DNA from: an uncultured Gammaproteobacteria bacterium
GTDB lineage: Bacteria > Pseudomonadota > Gammaproteobacteria > Coxiellales > Coxiellaceae
Assembly (NCBI GenBank): GCA_903870185.1
Contig: CAIQCE010000048.1
Coordinates: 1 to 22,452, forward strand
Direction: 5' to 3'
DNA length: 22,452 nt
Shown here one piece after another: positions 1-6,481 of the stretch. The position numbers and the translations under genes were made by a program. The stretch's first letter is position 1. Every line of letters begins with the position of its first letter. A model generated the notes under the pieces. The model searched no databases. It had not been told where the DNA came from and worked only from the letters and a program-made list of their open reading frames with translations.

Positions 1-794
1 CCTCGAGCTGTTGGAGCTGCTGCCGTAGTGCCCGCAGGTCTTGTTAAAGAAGGAGTTAGAGTCAGGGTGGGACTCGGCCTTGCTGATGCGGCAGGTGCAG
101 ATGCTGGAGGAGGGGGAGGGGATGGAGGAATCAAGCCTTCGAGAAAATGATCCTCATGTTTCGGAGAATGGCGTGAATAAAGCAGTTCTGCTAATTCATT
201 TATGACTCTCAAATCACCTTGACGATTAGGGCCAATAGGTGCCTTGTAACATCGATCAGAAGATGAACGGCTTTCCAAAATTGCATCTAACTCTCTTTTA
301 TAAAATTCTGACTTAAGCCCCCCGTCCATATAACCAATAAAAAAAATTATATTTTCTGGTCCCATTGTTTCCAATTCTCTTAACCAAGTTCTTAATAGAG
401 AGAGTTGTTCATTGAAAGAACGAGATTCAATCCTAAAGTCTAAAATAAATAATGCGGCAGCAGCGTGGCTGTAATATTGAGGTGCCAAGTGATGATAACG
501 TTCGTTTGTAGCTAGAATCGCCATACCCGACAACTGTAACTTAATACTTCTACCATGAATTGGTACAACTAAACTCTGAAAGCCCATTCCCCCCCATCCT
601 CCCTTTATTTTGCCTGATGGCATAATCTCTCCAGGAAGAAATCTAACTTCAGGAATTGTCAAATTAAAACAAGCAATTTTAAATTCAGGAACAAGATTAA
701 CTGGACTCTCTGGCGTAGGGTCTGTGGGAGTCGGTGCTATAATTGTGCCTAAAAAATCAGCTACAGTAGATAGAAGGGCTCCAAGGGCTCTCAT
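1..794 (-). CDS. Rab5/Rab22-like degenerate small-GTPase-domain protein with Pro-rich tail (partial, 3' end outside window)
   Basis: The frame is open from ATG at 794-792 to the left edge (264 codons, no stop). An in-frame stop lies just upstream at 800-798, and AGGAG at 805-801 sits 6 nt before the ATG, so the start is firm. Residues about 37-208 follow a Rab fold. Strand 1 is FKIACF (38-43). IKLQL (84-88) precedes the switch II region NERYHHLAPQYY (97-108). AAAALFILDF (111-120) is strand 4, SFNEQ (126-130) opens helix 3, and WLRELETMGPENIIFFIG (137-154) closely matches the Rab31/Rab22 pattern as I recall it. A last helix is near 195-207. The nucleotide motifs are lost: no GxxxxGK[ST] loop follows strand 1, the DTAGQE site reads SGMAILATNE (89-98), and NKxD reads GYMD (154-157). 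Residues 223-264 are rich in Pro, Ala, Ser and Thr. Fold assignment comes from remembered Rab sequences. A non-GTP-binding Rab mimic, possibly a secreted effector, is inference. Confidence 0.78.
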   Translation of the reverse strand, partial: MRALGALLSTVADFLGTIIAPTPTDPTPESPVNLVPEFKIACFNLTIPEVRFLPGEIMPSGKIKGGWGGMGFQSLVVPIHGRSIKLQLSGMAILATNERYHHLAPQYYSHAAAALFILDFRIESRSFNEQLSLLRTWLRELETMGPENIIFFIGYMDGGLKSEFYKRELDAILESRSSSDRCYKAPIGPNRQGDLRVINELAELLYSRHSPKHEDHFLEGLIPPSPPPPPASAPAASARPSPTLTLTPSLTRPAGTTAAAPTAR

Positions 795-835
795 GATTCA
801 CTCCTGTATTCACAATAAAAATGAATTTGAATGAC

Positions 836-858
836 ATTCTACTCCAATCAAATATTAA
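836..858 (-). promoter_or_regulatory. candidate promoter with PmrA-like box for the Rab-like gene
   Basis: On the minus strand TTAATATT (858-851) is followed after 9 nt by a -10-like TAGAAT (841-836). The ATG lies 41 nt further on at 794. The box resembles the cTTAATatT consensus that I recall for PmrA, the response regulator of Dot/Icm genes in Legionella and Coxiella. No clear second half-site at an 11-bp pitch is present, and AT-rich DNA gives such octamers by chance. Low to moderate support. Confidence 0.3.
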
Positions 859-1047
859 CTTTTTGTTTTTAGTTAACGAGTTAATCTTATGTAAAATAGA
901 TGGGTTATTAGCTTGAAACCAAATATAGCCGATAATTTTGTAACGTTCAATGAACGGTTATATCAACCTGGGCTTTTTGAGTCGCCATCGTCTTCGTAGT
1001 AGACTAACAAAGAAGGTCACAATGAGCATTTTGAAAAAAGAACTGGA

Positions 1048-1068
1048 TCCTCTGGTCAAGCCAGAGGA
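1048..1068. repeat. palindromic element (8-bp stem, TCAAG loop)
   Basis: TCCTCTGG (1048-1055), loop TCAAG (1056-1060), CCAGAGGA (1061-1068) is a perfect hairpin. With its flanks (minus strand: CCGTCGTCC before, TCCAGTT after) it resembles the GGCTTGACC-centred dispersed palindromes I recall from many Proteobacteria. On the minus strand a CTTTTTT tract follows about 8 nt after the stem, so it could also help end transcription of the TRIC gene, though the tract is not adjacent as in a classic terminator. Confidence 0.5.
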
Positions 1069-1111
1069 CGACGGGTTTGTCCTAGGTATGCGAGCAATGA
1101 AAAGAATAAAT

Positions 1112-1768
1112 TTATGCAACAGGCTGATTGAGATTGCAGAAAATCGCCACTAATCGGATCAAAAGCACCGAACAAACGCTCAGAGTAATCACCACATTTT
1201 GACTAAACACATGAAGCAAACTGACATAGGTAATAGAACCTAAAAAAGCTGCCGTCGCATAAATATCACCTTTGAAAATCAACGGCACTTCATTGCATAA
1301 AATATCCCGTAAAATCCCACCCCCAACACCCGTCACAATTCCCATTATGATCGCAACGCCTGCACCGACCCCAGCTTCCAAAGCAATCTGCGCTCCAGCG
1401 ACAGAAAACACTCCCAAGCCTACTGCATCGGCAATTAACAAAATTTTATTCAGCAATGATGAATATCGTTTCAAGTAGTGATGATGCCTCGCCATCCGCT
1501 TAAAAAACAAGGCAAGCATCGCCGTTAAAAATCCTGCCCCAACTGCTACTGTTACGTAAATAGTCTGATCAATCCAAAAAACGGCGCCTTGCCCTAACAA
1601 CATGCTACGTAAAGTACCTCCTCCATTACCGACTATAAAAGCAATGACGAGCACCCCAGCTAAATCCATTTTATTTTTAATGGCACATAGAGCACCACTG
1701 ATGGCGAAAACGGCTGTTCCAATTAAACCTAAACTATAAAAAATAAAAGCATATCCCTCTAAATGCAT
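1112..1768 (-). CDS. TRIC/UPF0126 family inner-membrane protein (YadS/YicG-like)
   Basis: The 218-residue protein is almost wholly hydrophobic, with about seven membrane segments in two homologous halves. Each half carries the family's glycine-rich helix followed by an arginine: GNGGGTLRS near residues 47-55 and GVGGGILRDIL near 147-157. This is the UPF0126 or bacterial trimeric intracellular cation channel family. E. coli members are YadS and YicG (the latter reported as a glycine transporter), so the substrate here is uncertain. The ATG overlaps the stop codon of ampD by one base (TAATG), and GAGGA lies about 9 nt upstream inside ampD, so the two genes are co-transcribed and probably translationally coupled. 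The length is normal for the family. Confidence 0.85.
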   Translation of the reverse strand: MHLEGYAFIFYSLGLIGTAVFAISGALCAIKNKMDLAGVLVIAFIVGNGGGTLRSMLLGQGAVFWIDQTIYVTVAVGAGFLTAMLALFFKRMARHHHYLKRYSSLLNKILLIADAVGLGVFSVAGAQIALEAGVGAGVAIIMGIVTGVGGGILRDILCNEVPLIFKGDIYATAAFLGSITYVSLLHVFSQNVVITLSVCSVLLIRLVAIFCNLNQPVA

Positions 1769-2400
1769 TACCGATAATCCTCAATCAATTGACGATAATA
1801 ACCCCAGTCAAAAGTAAGACCAGGATCTGATTTACGATGAAGAGGGCGCGCAATATCTTCATGCCCTACGATTCTCTCCAAAGTAATTTTAGGATAAGTA
1901 TTGAGAATCGCGACTGTCAATTTAGCCAGCTCATGATACTGAATGTCGGTATACGGAAAATCTTTTCGATTGGCATAGCCTTCTAATTCAATTCCAATCG
2001 AGAAATCATTGCAATTTTCACACCCTTCAAATTCTGAAACCCCTGCATGCCAAGCTCGATGATTAAAAGGGACATATTGAATTACATCCCCTGTGCGCCT
2101 CAACACTAAATGAGCTGATACATCGCCGATTTCTCCCGTGGGAAATAATTGATGATAATCGGTTCGATATTCATCTTTGAGTTTTTCATACTGTGCTGTA
2201 AATAGATAATGAACGAGCGATGCTTGATAGTCCTGCTCATCTGAAGCCACTATCTCAGTATCATGAATAACTAAAAGATTAATTTCTGTTTCAAAAGGGC
2301 GATGATTGTAGTGAGGAGAAGAATAAAATGGTATGCCGACTATCAATCCAGATACAGGATCCAAATCAAATGACTCTCGATTAAATTCTACCAACTCCAT
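1768..2400 (-). CDS. ampD: 1,6-anhydro-N-acetylmuramyl-L-alanine amidase AmpD
   Basis: Zinc amidase that removes the peptide from anhydro-muropeptides during peptidoglycan recycling in the cytoplasm. In this frame (210 residues) the zinc ligands of the amidase_2 fold are visible: His46 in LLVIHDTEI, His180 in RIVGHEDIA and Asp192 in RKSDPG, with Lys190 matching E. coli Lys162. The E. coli protein is 183 residues and this one is somewhat longer through an N-terminal lead and loop insertions. The frame could open with TTG at 2406, but AGGAG at 2411-2407 would then touch the start. It is 6 nt from the ATG at 2400, which I choose. The residue after the first zinc histidine is Asp (VIHD) rather than the usual Asn or Tyr. 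The downstream partner is the TRIC gene. By role, loss of such enzymes raises muropeptide signals for beta-lactamase induction in enterics; nothing here shows a beta-lactamase. Confidence 0.92.
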   Translation of the reverse strand: MELVEFNRESFDLDPVSGLIVGIPFYSSPHYNHRPFETEINLLVIHDTEIVASDEQDYQASLVHYLFTAQYEKLKDEYRTDYHQLFPTGEIGDVSAHLVLRRTGDVIQYVPFNHRAWHAGVSEFEGCENCNDFSIGIELEGYANRKDFPYTDIQYHELAKLTVAILNTYPKITLERIVGHEDIARPLHRKSDPGLTFDWGYYRQLIEDYR

Positions 2401-2418
2401 CAACAACTCCTAATAAAC

Positions 2419-2447
2419 TTGCTTAAACAAGACCTTAATACTATATT
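2419..2447 (+). promoter_or_regulatory. candidate sigma70-type promoter for the small secreted protein
   Basis: TTGCTT (2419-2424), a 17-nt spacer and TATATT (2442-2447) lie 34 nt before the ATG at 2481. The -35 element is poor (three of six) and the -10 good (five of six). No operator is visible. Confidence 0.35.
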
Positions 2448-2480
2448 ATTTAGGCTACATATACTAATCAAGGAGATATC

Positions 2481-2882
2481 ATGTACATTCGGATTTCATG
2501 GGTTTTAGCCGCTATTCTTTGTTTATTTTCTTTCGATGCCCTTGCAAAACCTTCAATAGATTCTATTGATATCACCGGGAAATATCAATGCACGGGCCAT
2601 GACCCCTATACCCCACGAAACTTTGACTCCACTATTACGATTACTAAAACTAATGATGATCTATATTCAATTACTGAAGGCACTAGTGATGACAAAAGTG
2701 ATGTCGGCGTTGCTATTTTGACCGATAATATTTTATCTCTCGCTTATCAAGATAGAACAAAATTAACTAAGGTCGGTGTGCAAGCCATGACGGTATTAGA
2801 AGCTGGCAAAAAATTGTCAGGTCCTTGGGCTCAATTGGGTAAGGGAACAACGGGCTCTGAAGTTTGCAATAAGATCAACTAA
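2481..2882 (+). CDS. small secreted protein of unknown function
   Basis: A 133-residue protein with a clear signal peptide: a hydrophobic core at residues 7-18 ending in DALA-K, with cleavage expected after Ala22. The mature part is about 111 residues and looks all-beta, with alternating polar and hydrophobic runs (STITITKT, LYSITE, VGVAIL, ILSLAYQ). Two cysteines, Cys37 (YQCTG) and Cys129 (SEVCN), could form one disulfide joining the ends of the domain. AAGGAG lies 7-8 nt before the ATG. It is a single-gene unit convergent with hemF, with only 11 bases between the stops. The general pattern (GKYxCxG at the start, GxW and GxE near the end) recalls unnamed small periplasmic proteins of Legionella-type bacteria. 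I cannot name a function. Confidence 0.8.
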   Translation: MYIRISWVLAAILCLFSFDALAKPSIDSIDITGKYQCTGHDPYTPRNFDSTITITKTNDDLYSITEGTSDDKSDVGVAILTDNILSLAYQDRTKLTKVGVQAMTVLEAGKKLSGPWAQLGKGTTGSEVCNKIN

Positions 2883-2893
2883 TCCCGAATCCT

Positions 2894-3799
2894 TCAGATC
2901 CAATCTTTGGGCACCAAAAATTCCGTATATAATCTTGCTTCTTCGGTATTGGGCTCAGGTTTCCAATTGTAATGCCAGTTCACAACAGGGGGCAGGGACA
3001 TCAAGATGGATTCCGTCCTGCCGCCGGACTGCAAGCCAAACAAAGTTCCTCGATCATAAATTAAATTAAACTCCACATAACGCCCTCGACGATAGAGCTG
3101 AAAATCTCTCTCTCGCTCACCATAGGCTAGGGCTTTTCGTTTACAGACGATGGGCTGATAAGCTTTGATAAAATGAGAGCCCACGCTTTGCATAAACTCA
3201 AAGGTCTGTTCAAACCCCCATTCATTGAGATCATCAAAAAATAATCCCCCTATGCCTCGTGGCTCATTTCGATGCTTCAAATAAAAATACTCATCACACC
3301 AAGCTTTAAATCGTGGATAAATAGTTTCGCCAAATGGCTCACAGGCTTTTGAAGCCATTTGATGCCAATGCTGGCAATCTTCCTCAAATCCATAATAGGG
3401 TGTTAAATCAAAACCGCCGCCCATCCACCAAATCGTTTCACCTGTATTCTTTTCGGCGACTATTAAGCGAATATTGGCATGAGTAGTCGGAATATATGGA
3501 TTTAATGGATGCAAGACTAAAGAAACACCGAGCGCTTGAAATTGGGAATCGGCTAATTCAGGGCGTTTTTCAGTCGCGGCTTTGGGGAGTTTTAGTCCGG
3601 TGATATGTGAAAAATTAACCCCTGCTTGCTCAAAGATTTTTCCACCAGTCAAAATTCGACTTTCACCCCCCCCACCTTGTGCGTGTTGCCAAGCGTCATG
3701 GAAAAATTTCGAAGCGCCGTCTTCGGCTTCGACCATTTTGCAAACTTGGTTTTGGAAGTCCTGGAGGTAGGATTTAACGGCTAGGATTTTTTCTTGCAT
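2894..3799 (-). CDS. hemF: oxygen-dependent coproporphyrinogen III oxidase HemF
   Basis: Catalyses oxidative decarboxylation of coproporphyrinogen III to protoporphyrinogen IX, the aerobic step of haem synthesis in the cytosol. The 301 residues match the usual length. Family signatures are present: GGGGESRILTGGKIFEQAGVN near 42-62, WWMGGGFDLTPYY (124-136), RGIGGLFFDDLN (181-192) and the C-terminal block EFNLIYDRGTLFGLQSGGR (243-261). The start is ATG at 3799 with GGGAG 6 nt upstream. That Shine-Dalgarno sequence lies inside an 11-nt perfect palindrome (see 3800-3810). Needing oxygen, the enzyme points to an aerobic or microaerobic organism. Convergent with the small secreted protein. The usual co-transcribed partner aroE or hemJ is not next to it. 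Confidence 0.96.
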   Translation of the reverse strand: MQEKILAVKSYLQDFQNQVCKMVEAEDGASKFFHDAWQHAQGGGGESRILTGGKIFEQAGVNFSHITGLKLPKAATEKRPELADSQFQALGVSLVLHPLNPYIPTTHANIRLIVAEKNTGETIWWMGGGFDLTPYYGFEEDCQHWHQMASKACEPFGETIYPRFKAWCDEYFYLKHRNEPRGIGGLFFDDLNEWGFEQTFEFMQSVGSHFIKAYQPIVCKRKALAYGERERDFQLYRRGRYVEFNLIYDRGTLFGLQSGGRTESILMSLPPVVNWHYNWKPEPNTEEARLYTEFLVPKDWI

Positions 3800-3810
3800 G
3801 GGAGTCTCCC
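3800..3810 (-). promoter_or_regulatory. hemF ribosome-binding site inside a small palindrome
   Basis: GGGAGTCTCCC covers the Shine-Dalgarno sequence (minus strand GGGAG, 3810-3806) and runs to the base before the ATG. The mRNA could fold on itself only as a very tight GGGAG/CTCCC pair with one loop base, so a real hairpin is strained; intermolecular or start-region pairing remains possible. Confidence 0.3.
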
Positions 3811-3848
3811 GATATCAAACGTAGATGTATTTATGGTTCAAAAAAGAA

Positions 3849-3882
3849 TGTTGGCCCGCGCTTCGCTTGGGACCAACCTACA
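3849..3882. repeat. GTTGG...CCAAC palindromic repeat, copy A
   Basis: Imperfect palindrome with GTTGG at the left, an inner CGCGC / GCG core and CCAACCTACA at the right. It is related to the copies at 5726-5760, 19414-19443, 19487-19520 and 19563-19597 but has diverged more in its centre. Confidence 0.65.
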
Positions 3883-3889
3883 CATTTAG

Positions 3890-3958
3890 GGTGGTGCTAA
3901 GCCCTGCAAAAATACTTAGCTTAAATTCTTGATAAACTTCACGCAGGGCGAGCCCACC
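3890..3958. repeat. long inverted repeat (GGTGG...GCCCTGC / GCAGGG...CCACC)
   Basis: The left arm at 3890-3907 and the right arm at 3943-3958 are complementary over most of their length (GGTGG, GC, GCCCTGC), separated by a 35-base AT-rich loop. It sits between repeat copy A and the hairpin at 3996-4022, so this gap is built almost wholly of palindromes. Confidence 0.5.
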
Positions 3959-3964
3959 AATCTT

Positions 3965-4022
3965 ATTCTTTTTTTAATAAAAGAATATGTTGAACGGTGG
4001 GCACACTAGCGCTTTGCCCACC
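3965..4022. repeat. two adjacent perfect 8-bp hairpins
   Basis: ATTCTTTT (3965-3972) pairs with AAAAGAAT (3979-3986) across 6 bases, and GGTGGGCA (3996-4003) pairs with TGCCCACC (4015-4022) across 11 bases. The second has an inner TAGCGCT and ends in CCTACA like the GTTGG...CCAAC family, so it may be a distant member. Lying downstream of the minus-strand ybiT gene (stop at 4057-4059), one of these may end its transcript, though no U-run follows the stronger stem. Confidence 0.45.
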
Positions 4023-4056
4023 CTACATATTATATAGTCCCGCTGTAAAATCTAGA

Positions 4057-5649
4057 CTACACTTTCCCTTGGCTTCTCAAATATTCTTCGTAGGTACCGC
4101 CATATTCTACAACACCGGTCGGCGTGAGTTCCATAATTCGCGTGGCGAGTGAGGAAACAAATTCTCGGTCATGACTGACAAAAATCAAGGTACCTTCATA
4201 ATTTTCTAAAGCCAAATTCAAAGCTTCGATCGATTCCATATCCATATGATTCGTAGGTTCATCCATCACTAATACATTAGGACGTTGCAGCATTAATTTT
4301 CCAAACAACATGCGGCCTTTTTCACCACCTGAAAGGACTCTCACACTTTTTTTAATATCATCGCCTGAAAATAGTAAACGCCCCAAAGTACCTCGGATCA
4401 CTTGTTCATCATCTCCTGCAGCACCCCATTGAGACATCCAATCAAAAAGATTGAGATTTTCCTCAAAATCATGCTCATGATGTTGCGCAAAATATCCGAT
4501 GGAAGCATTTTCAGACCATTTCACCATGCCTTTTTTCCAGGGAAGTTCTCCCATAATGGTGCGCAATAGTGTGGTTTTACCGATACCATTAGCACCGATG
4601 ACCGCCAATCTTTGACCTGCTTCTAAATCTAAATTAACACCGCTAAATAAGATATCATCGCCAAATCCATTGGCTAATTTTTTAACTTCCAAAGCTAATC
4701 GAAATAATTTCTTACCTTGATCGAAACGGATATAAGGACTCTTTCGACTGGAAAGTTTCACATCATCTAATTTGATTTTTTCAATCTGACGAGCTCTAGA
4801 AGTCGCCTGTTTCGCTTTGGAAGCATTCGCCGAGAATCGGCTGACGAAAGCTTGGAGTTCGCTGATCTTAGCTTGCTTGCGTGCATTATCGGTTAATAAT
4901 TTTTCTCGCACACTGGTAGAGGCAAACATATAGTCATCGTAGTTACCGGGATAGACTCGAATTTCGCCGTAATCTAAATCCGCCATATGCGTACAAACAC
5001 TATTTAAAAAGTGTCTATCATGCGAAATAATAATCATGGTGCTTTTACAATTTTGAAGCACGCTTTCCAGCCAACGAATGGTATCGATATCCAAGTTATT
5101 CGTCGGTTCATCAAGCAACATAATATCGGGATCTGAGAATAAAACTTGGGTCAATAAAACACGGAGCTTTAAACCAGGTGCCACTGCACTCATCGGTTGA
5201 TTATGAAGCTCCAAAGGAATACCGACACCCATCAATAATTCACCGGCTCTTGATTCAGCCGTATAACCATCGATCTCCGCGAATCGGGATTCTAATTCAC
5301 CGGCTCTCATCCCATCGGCTTCAGTCATTTCCGCTTTAGAATAAATCTGATCACGCTCTTGCATGATTTGCCAAAGCTCAGCATGCCCCATCATGACGGC
5401 ATCTAAGGTACGGTATTCTTCAAAAGCAAATTGATCCTGACCCAATGTACCAATTCGTTGGCCAGGGCCCGTGATCACAGAACCCGAGGTAGAAGCCAAA
5501 GACCCCGATAAAATCTTCATAAAGGTGGATTTACCGCAACCATTGGCACCGATAAGGCCAAAATGCCCACCGGTCTCAAATTTAACAGAAACATTTTCAA
5601 ATAAAGGCTCGGGGCCAAATTGCATCGTTATATTAGCTGTAGAAATCAT
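4057..5649 (-). CDS. ybiT: ABC-F family ATPase YbiT
   Basis: Soluble twin ATPase of the ABC-F group, whose members act on the ribosome rather than in transport. In the 530-residue form, Walker A 1 is GANGCGKST (about 34-42) and Walker B 1 is MLLDEPTNNLD. The basic interdomain linker (about 240-300) is rich in Lys, Arg and Ala, Walker A 2 is GANGIGKTT, and the second signature is LSGGEKGRM followed by DEPTNHMD. The first signature is altered (VAPGLKLRVLL), which is normal in YbiT. An in-frame TTG at 5679 would add ten residues. ATG at 5649 gives exactly the E. coli YbiT length of 530 and has GGGGTG about 5 nt upstream, so I choose it. It is a single-gene unit flanked by palindromic repeats on both sides. 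The precise role of YbiT in translation is poorly known. Confidence 0.92.
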   Translation of the reverse strand: MISTANITMQFGPEPLFENVSVKFETGGHFGLIGANGCGKSTFMKILSGSLASTSGSVITGPGQRIGTLGQDQFAFEEYRTLDAVMMGHAELWQIMQERDQIYSKAEMTEADGMRAGELESRFAEIDGYTAESRAGELLMGVGIPLELHNQPMSAVAPGLKLRVLLTQVLFSDPDIMLLDEPTNNLDIDTIRWLESVLQNCKSTMIIISHDRHFLNSVCTHMADLDYGEIRVYPGNYDDYMFASTSVREKLLTDNARKQAKISELQAFVSRFSANASKAKQATSRARQIEKIKLDDVKLSSRKSPYIRFDQGKKLFRLALEVKKLANGFGDDILFSGVNLDLEAGQRLAVIGANGIGKTTLLRTIMGELPWKKGMVKWSENASIGYFAQHHEHDFEENLNLFDWMSQWGAAGDDEQVIRGTLGRLLFSGDDIKKSVRVLSGGEKGRMLFGKLMLQRPNVLVMDEPTNHMDMESIEALNLALENYEGTLIFVSHDREFVSSLATRIMELTPTGVVEYGGTYEEYLRSQGKV

Positions 5650-5725
5650 GGAAACACCCCGAATAATTGAGAACCGCAAACCTTAGGGTGCGAAGGCCAA
5701 AAAGTCAAGTGGTAAAGAATGGGGT

Positions 5726-5760
5726 TGTTGGGCCGCGCTGGCGCTTGGCACCAACCTACA
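5726..5760. repeat. GTTGG...CCAAC palindromic repeat, copy B
   Basis: Within the 142-base gap between ybiT and hda. The 30-base core (5727-5756) differs from the core at 19564-19593 by a single base in the central GCTGGCGC. A second partial unit, GGGACCAACCTA, follows at about 5779-5790 and also occurs in copy A. Confidence 0.75.
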
Positions 5761-5791
5761 TCGGGACTAACCCACATTTGGGACCAACCTA

Positions 5792-6478
5792 TTAACCCAA
5801 AATAGATTTCACAAAAGGAATCGTCAATTTACGCTGAGCCACCATCGAAGCCTTATCCAACACATCCAATGAGGCAAATAAATCCCTCATATTGCGCGAT
5901 TGATGATTCAAAATATATTGAGCGACTTCAGTAGGCAATTCAAATCCCCTCTGCCCCGCACGAATTTTCAACGCCTCAATTTTTTCTGCATCTGAAAGCT
6001 CCTGAACACCCAACACCAGCCCCCAAAATAAACGAGATTGTAGATCAGGCAATAACGCCTCTAATTGTTGAGGCGTTCGTTCAGCCGTCACAATCAAACG
6101 AGCCCCTTGTTCCCGTGTACGATTATAAAGATGAAATAAAGCTTCTTCCCAATTTAAAATCCCCACAACCGCATCGATATCATCCAAGCAAACCGTATCG
6201 AATTGTTCTAATCCCTCCAAAACACCCGGTGAAAATTCCAAGTGAGATTTCAACGGCAGATAAAAGGTATTCTGTTTTAAATCAGTCGTAGCATGACAAT
6301 AAGCTTGTAGTAAATGTGTTTTACCAACGCCTTCAGATCCATAACAATACAGAAAAGATTCACCGCTGTTAGCAATCATCTCTTTTAAAGCCTTCAACAA
6401 TACAATATTGCCACCTTCATAAAAATTTTCAAAAGTGGCTGACTCTCGAAGAGCAATACCTAGACTAAGTTGCGTCAA
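5792..6478 (-). CDS. hda: DnaA regulatory inactivator Hda
   Basis: AAA+ protein that binds the sliding clamp and stimulates ATP hydrolysis by DnaA, limiting re-initiation at oriC. Its 228 residues match the family. The clamp-binding motif QLSL is at residues 3-6, Walker A GSEGVGKT at 47-54, Walker B LDDID at 98-102, and an Arg-containing sensor region (SRNMRDL) near 193-199. The start is TTG: the next upstream in-frame codon but one is a stop, and AGGAG in the tail of the upstream gene lies 9 nt before it. Any later start would delete the clamp motif. The gene begins 3 nt after the DUF2066 stop, so the two are one operon, divergent from purM, the same order as in many gammaproteobacteria. Confidence 0.94.
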   Translation of the reverse strand: MTQLSLGIALRESATFENFYEGGNIVLLKALKEMIANSGESFLYCYGSEGVGKTHLLQAYCHATTDLKQNTFYLPLKSHLEFSPGVLEGLEQFDTVCLDDIDAVVGILNWEEALFHLYNRTREQGARLIVTAERTPQQLEALLPDLQSRLFWGLVLGVQELSDAEKIEALKIRAGQRGFELPTEVAQYILNHQSRNMRDLFASLDVLDKASMVAQRKLTIPFVKSILG

Positions 6479-6481
6479 ACT

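Larger units (their letters stand above)
795..1111. other. intergenic region with short inverted repeats, no convincing gene
   Basis: This is a gap of 317 bases between the Rab-like gene and the TRIC gene, both on the minus strand. It holds the promoter region of the Rab-like gene (836-858), a TTAACT / AGTTAA inverted pair (855-860 region and 871-876), an imperfect hairpin at 941-960 and the strong 8-bp palindrome at 1048-1068. A 67-codon open frame on the plus strand (950-1153) has no ribosome site and runs across the palindrome and into the TRIC gene. I do not regard it as coding. Confidence 0.6.

Noticed and set aside
610..834. 74-codon plus-strand open frame
   Set aside because: Lies antisense to the well-supported Rab-like gene and has no family resemblance.
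950..1153. 67-codon plus-strand open frame
   Set aside because: No ribosome site, reads through the 1048-1068 palindrome and into the antisense of the TRIC gene; composition is that of non-coding repeat DNA.
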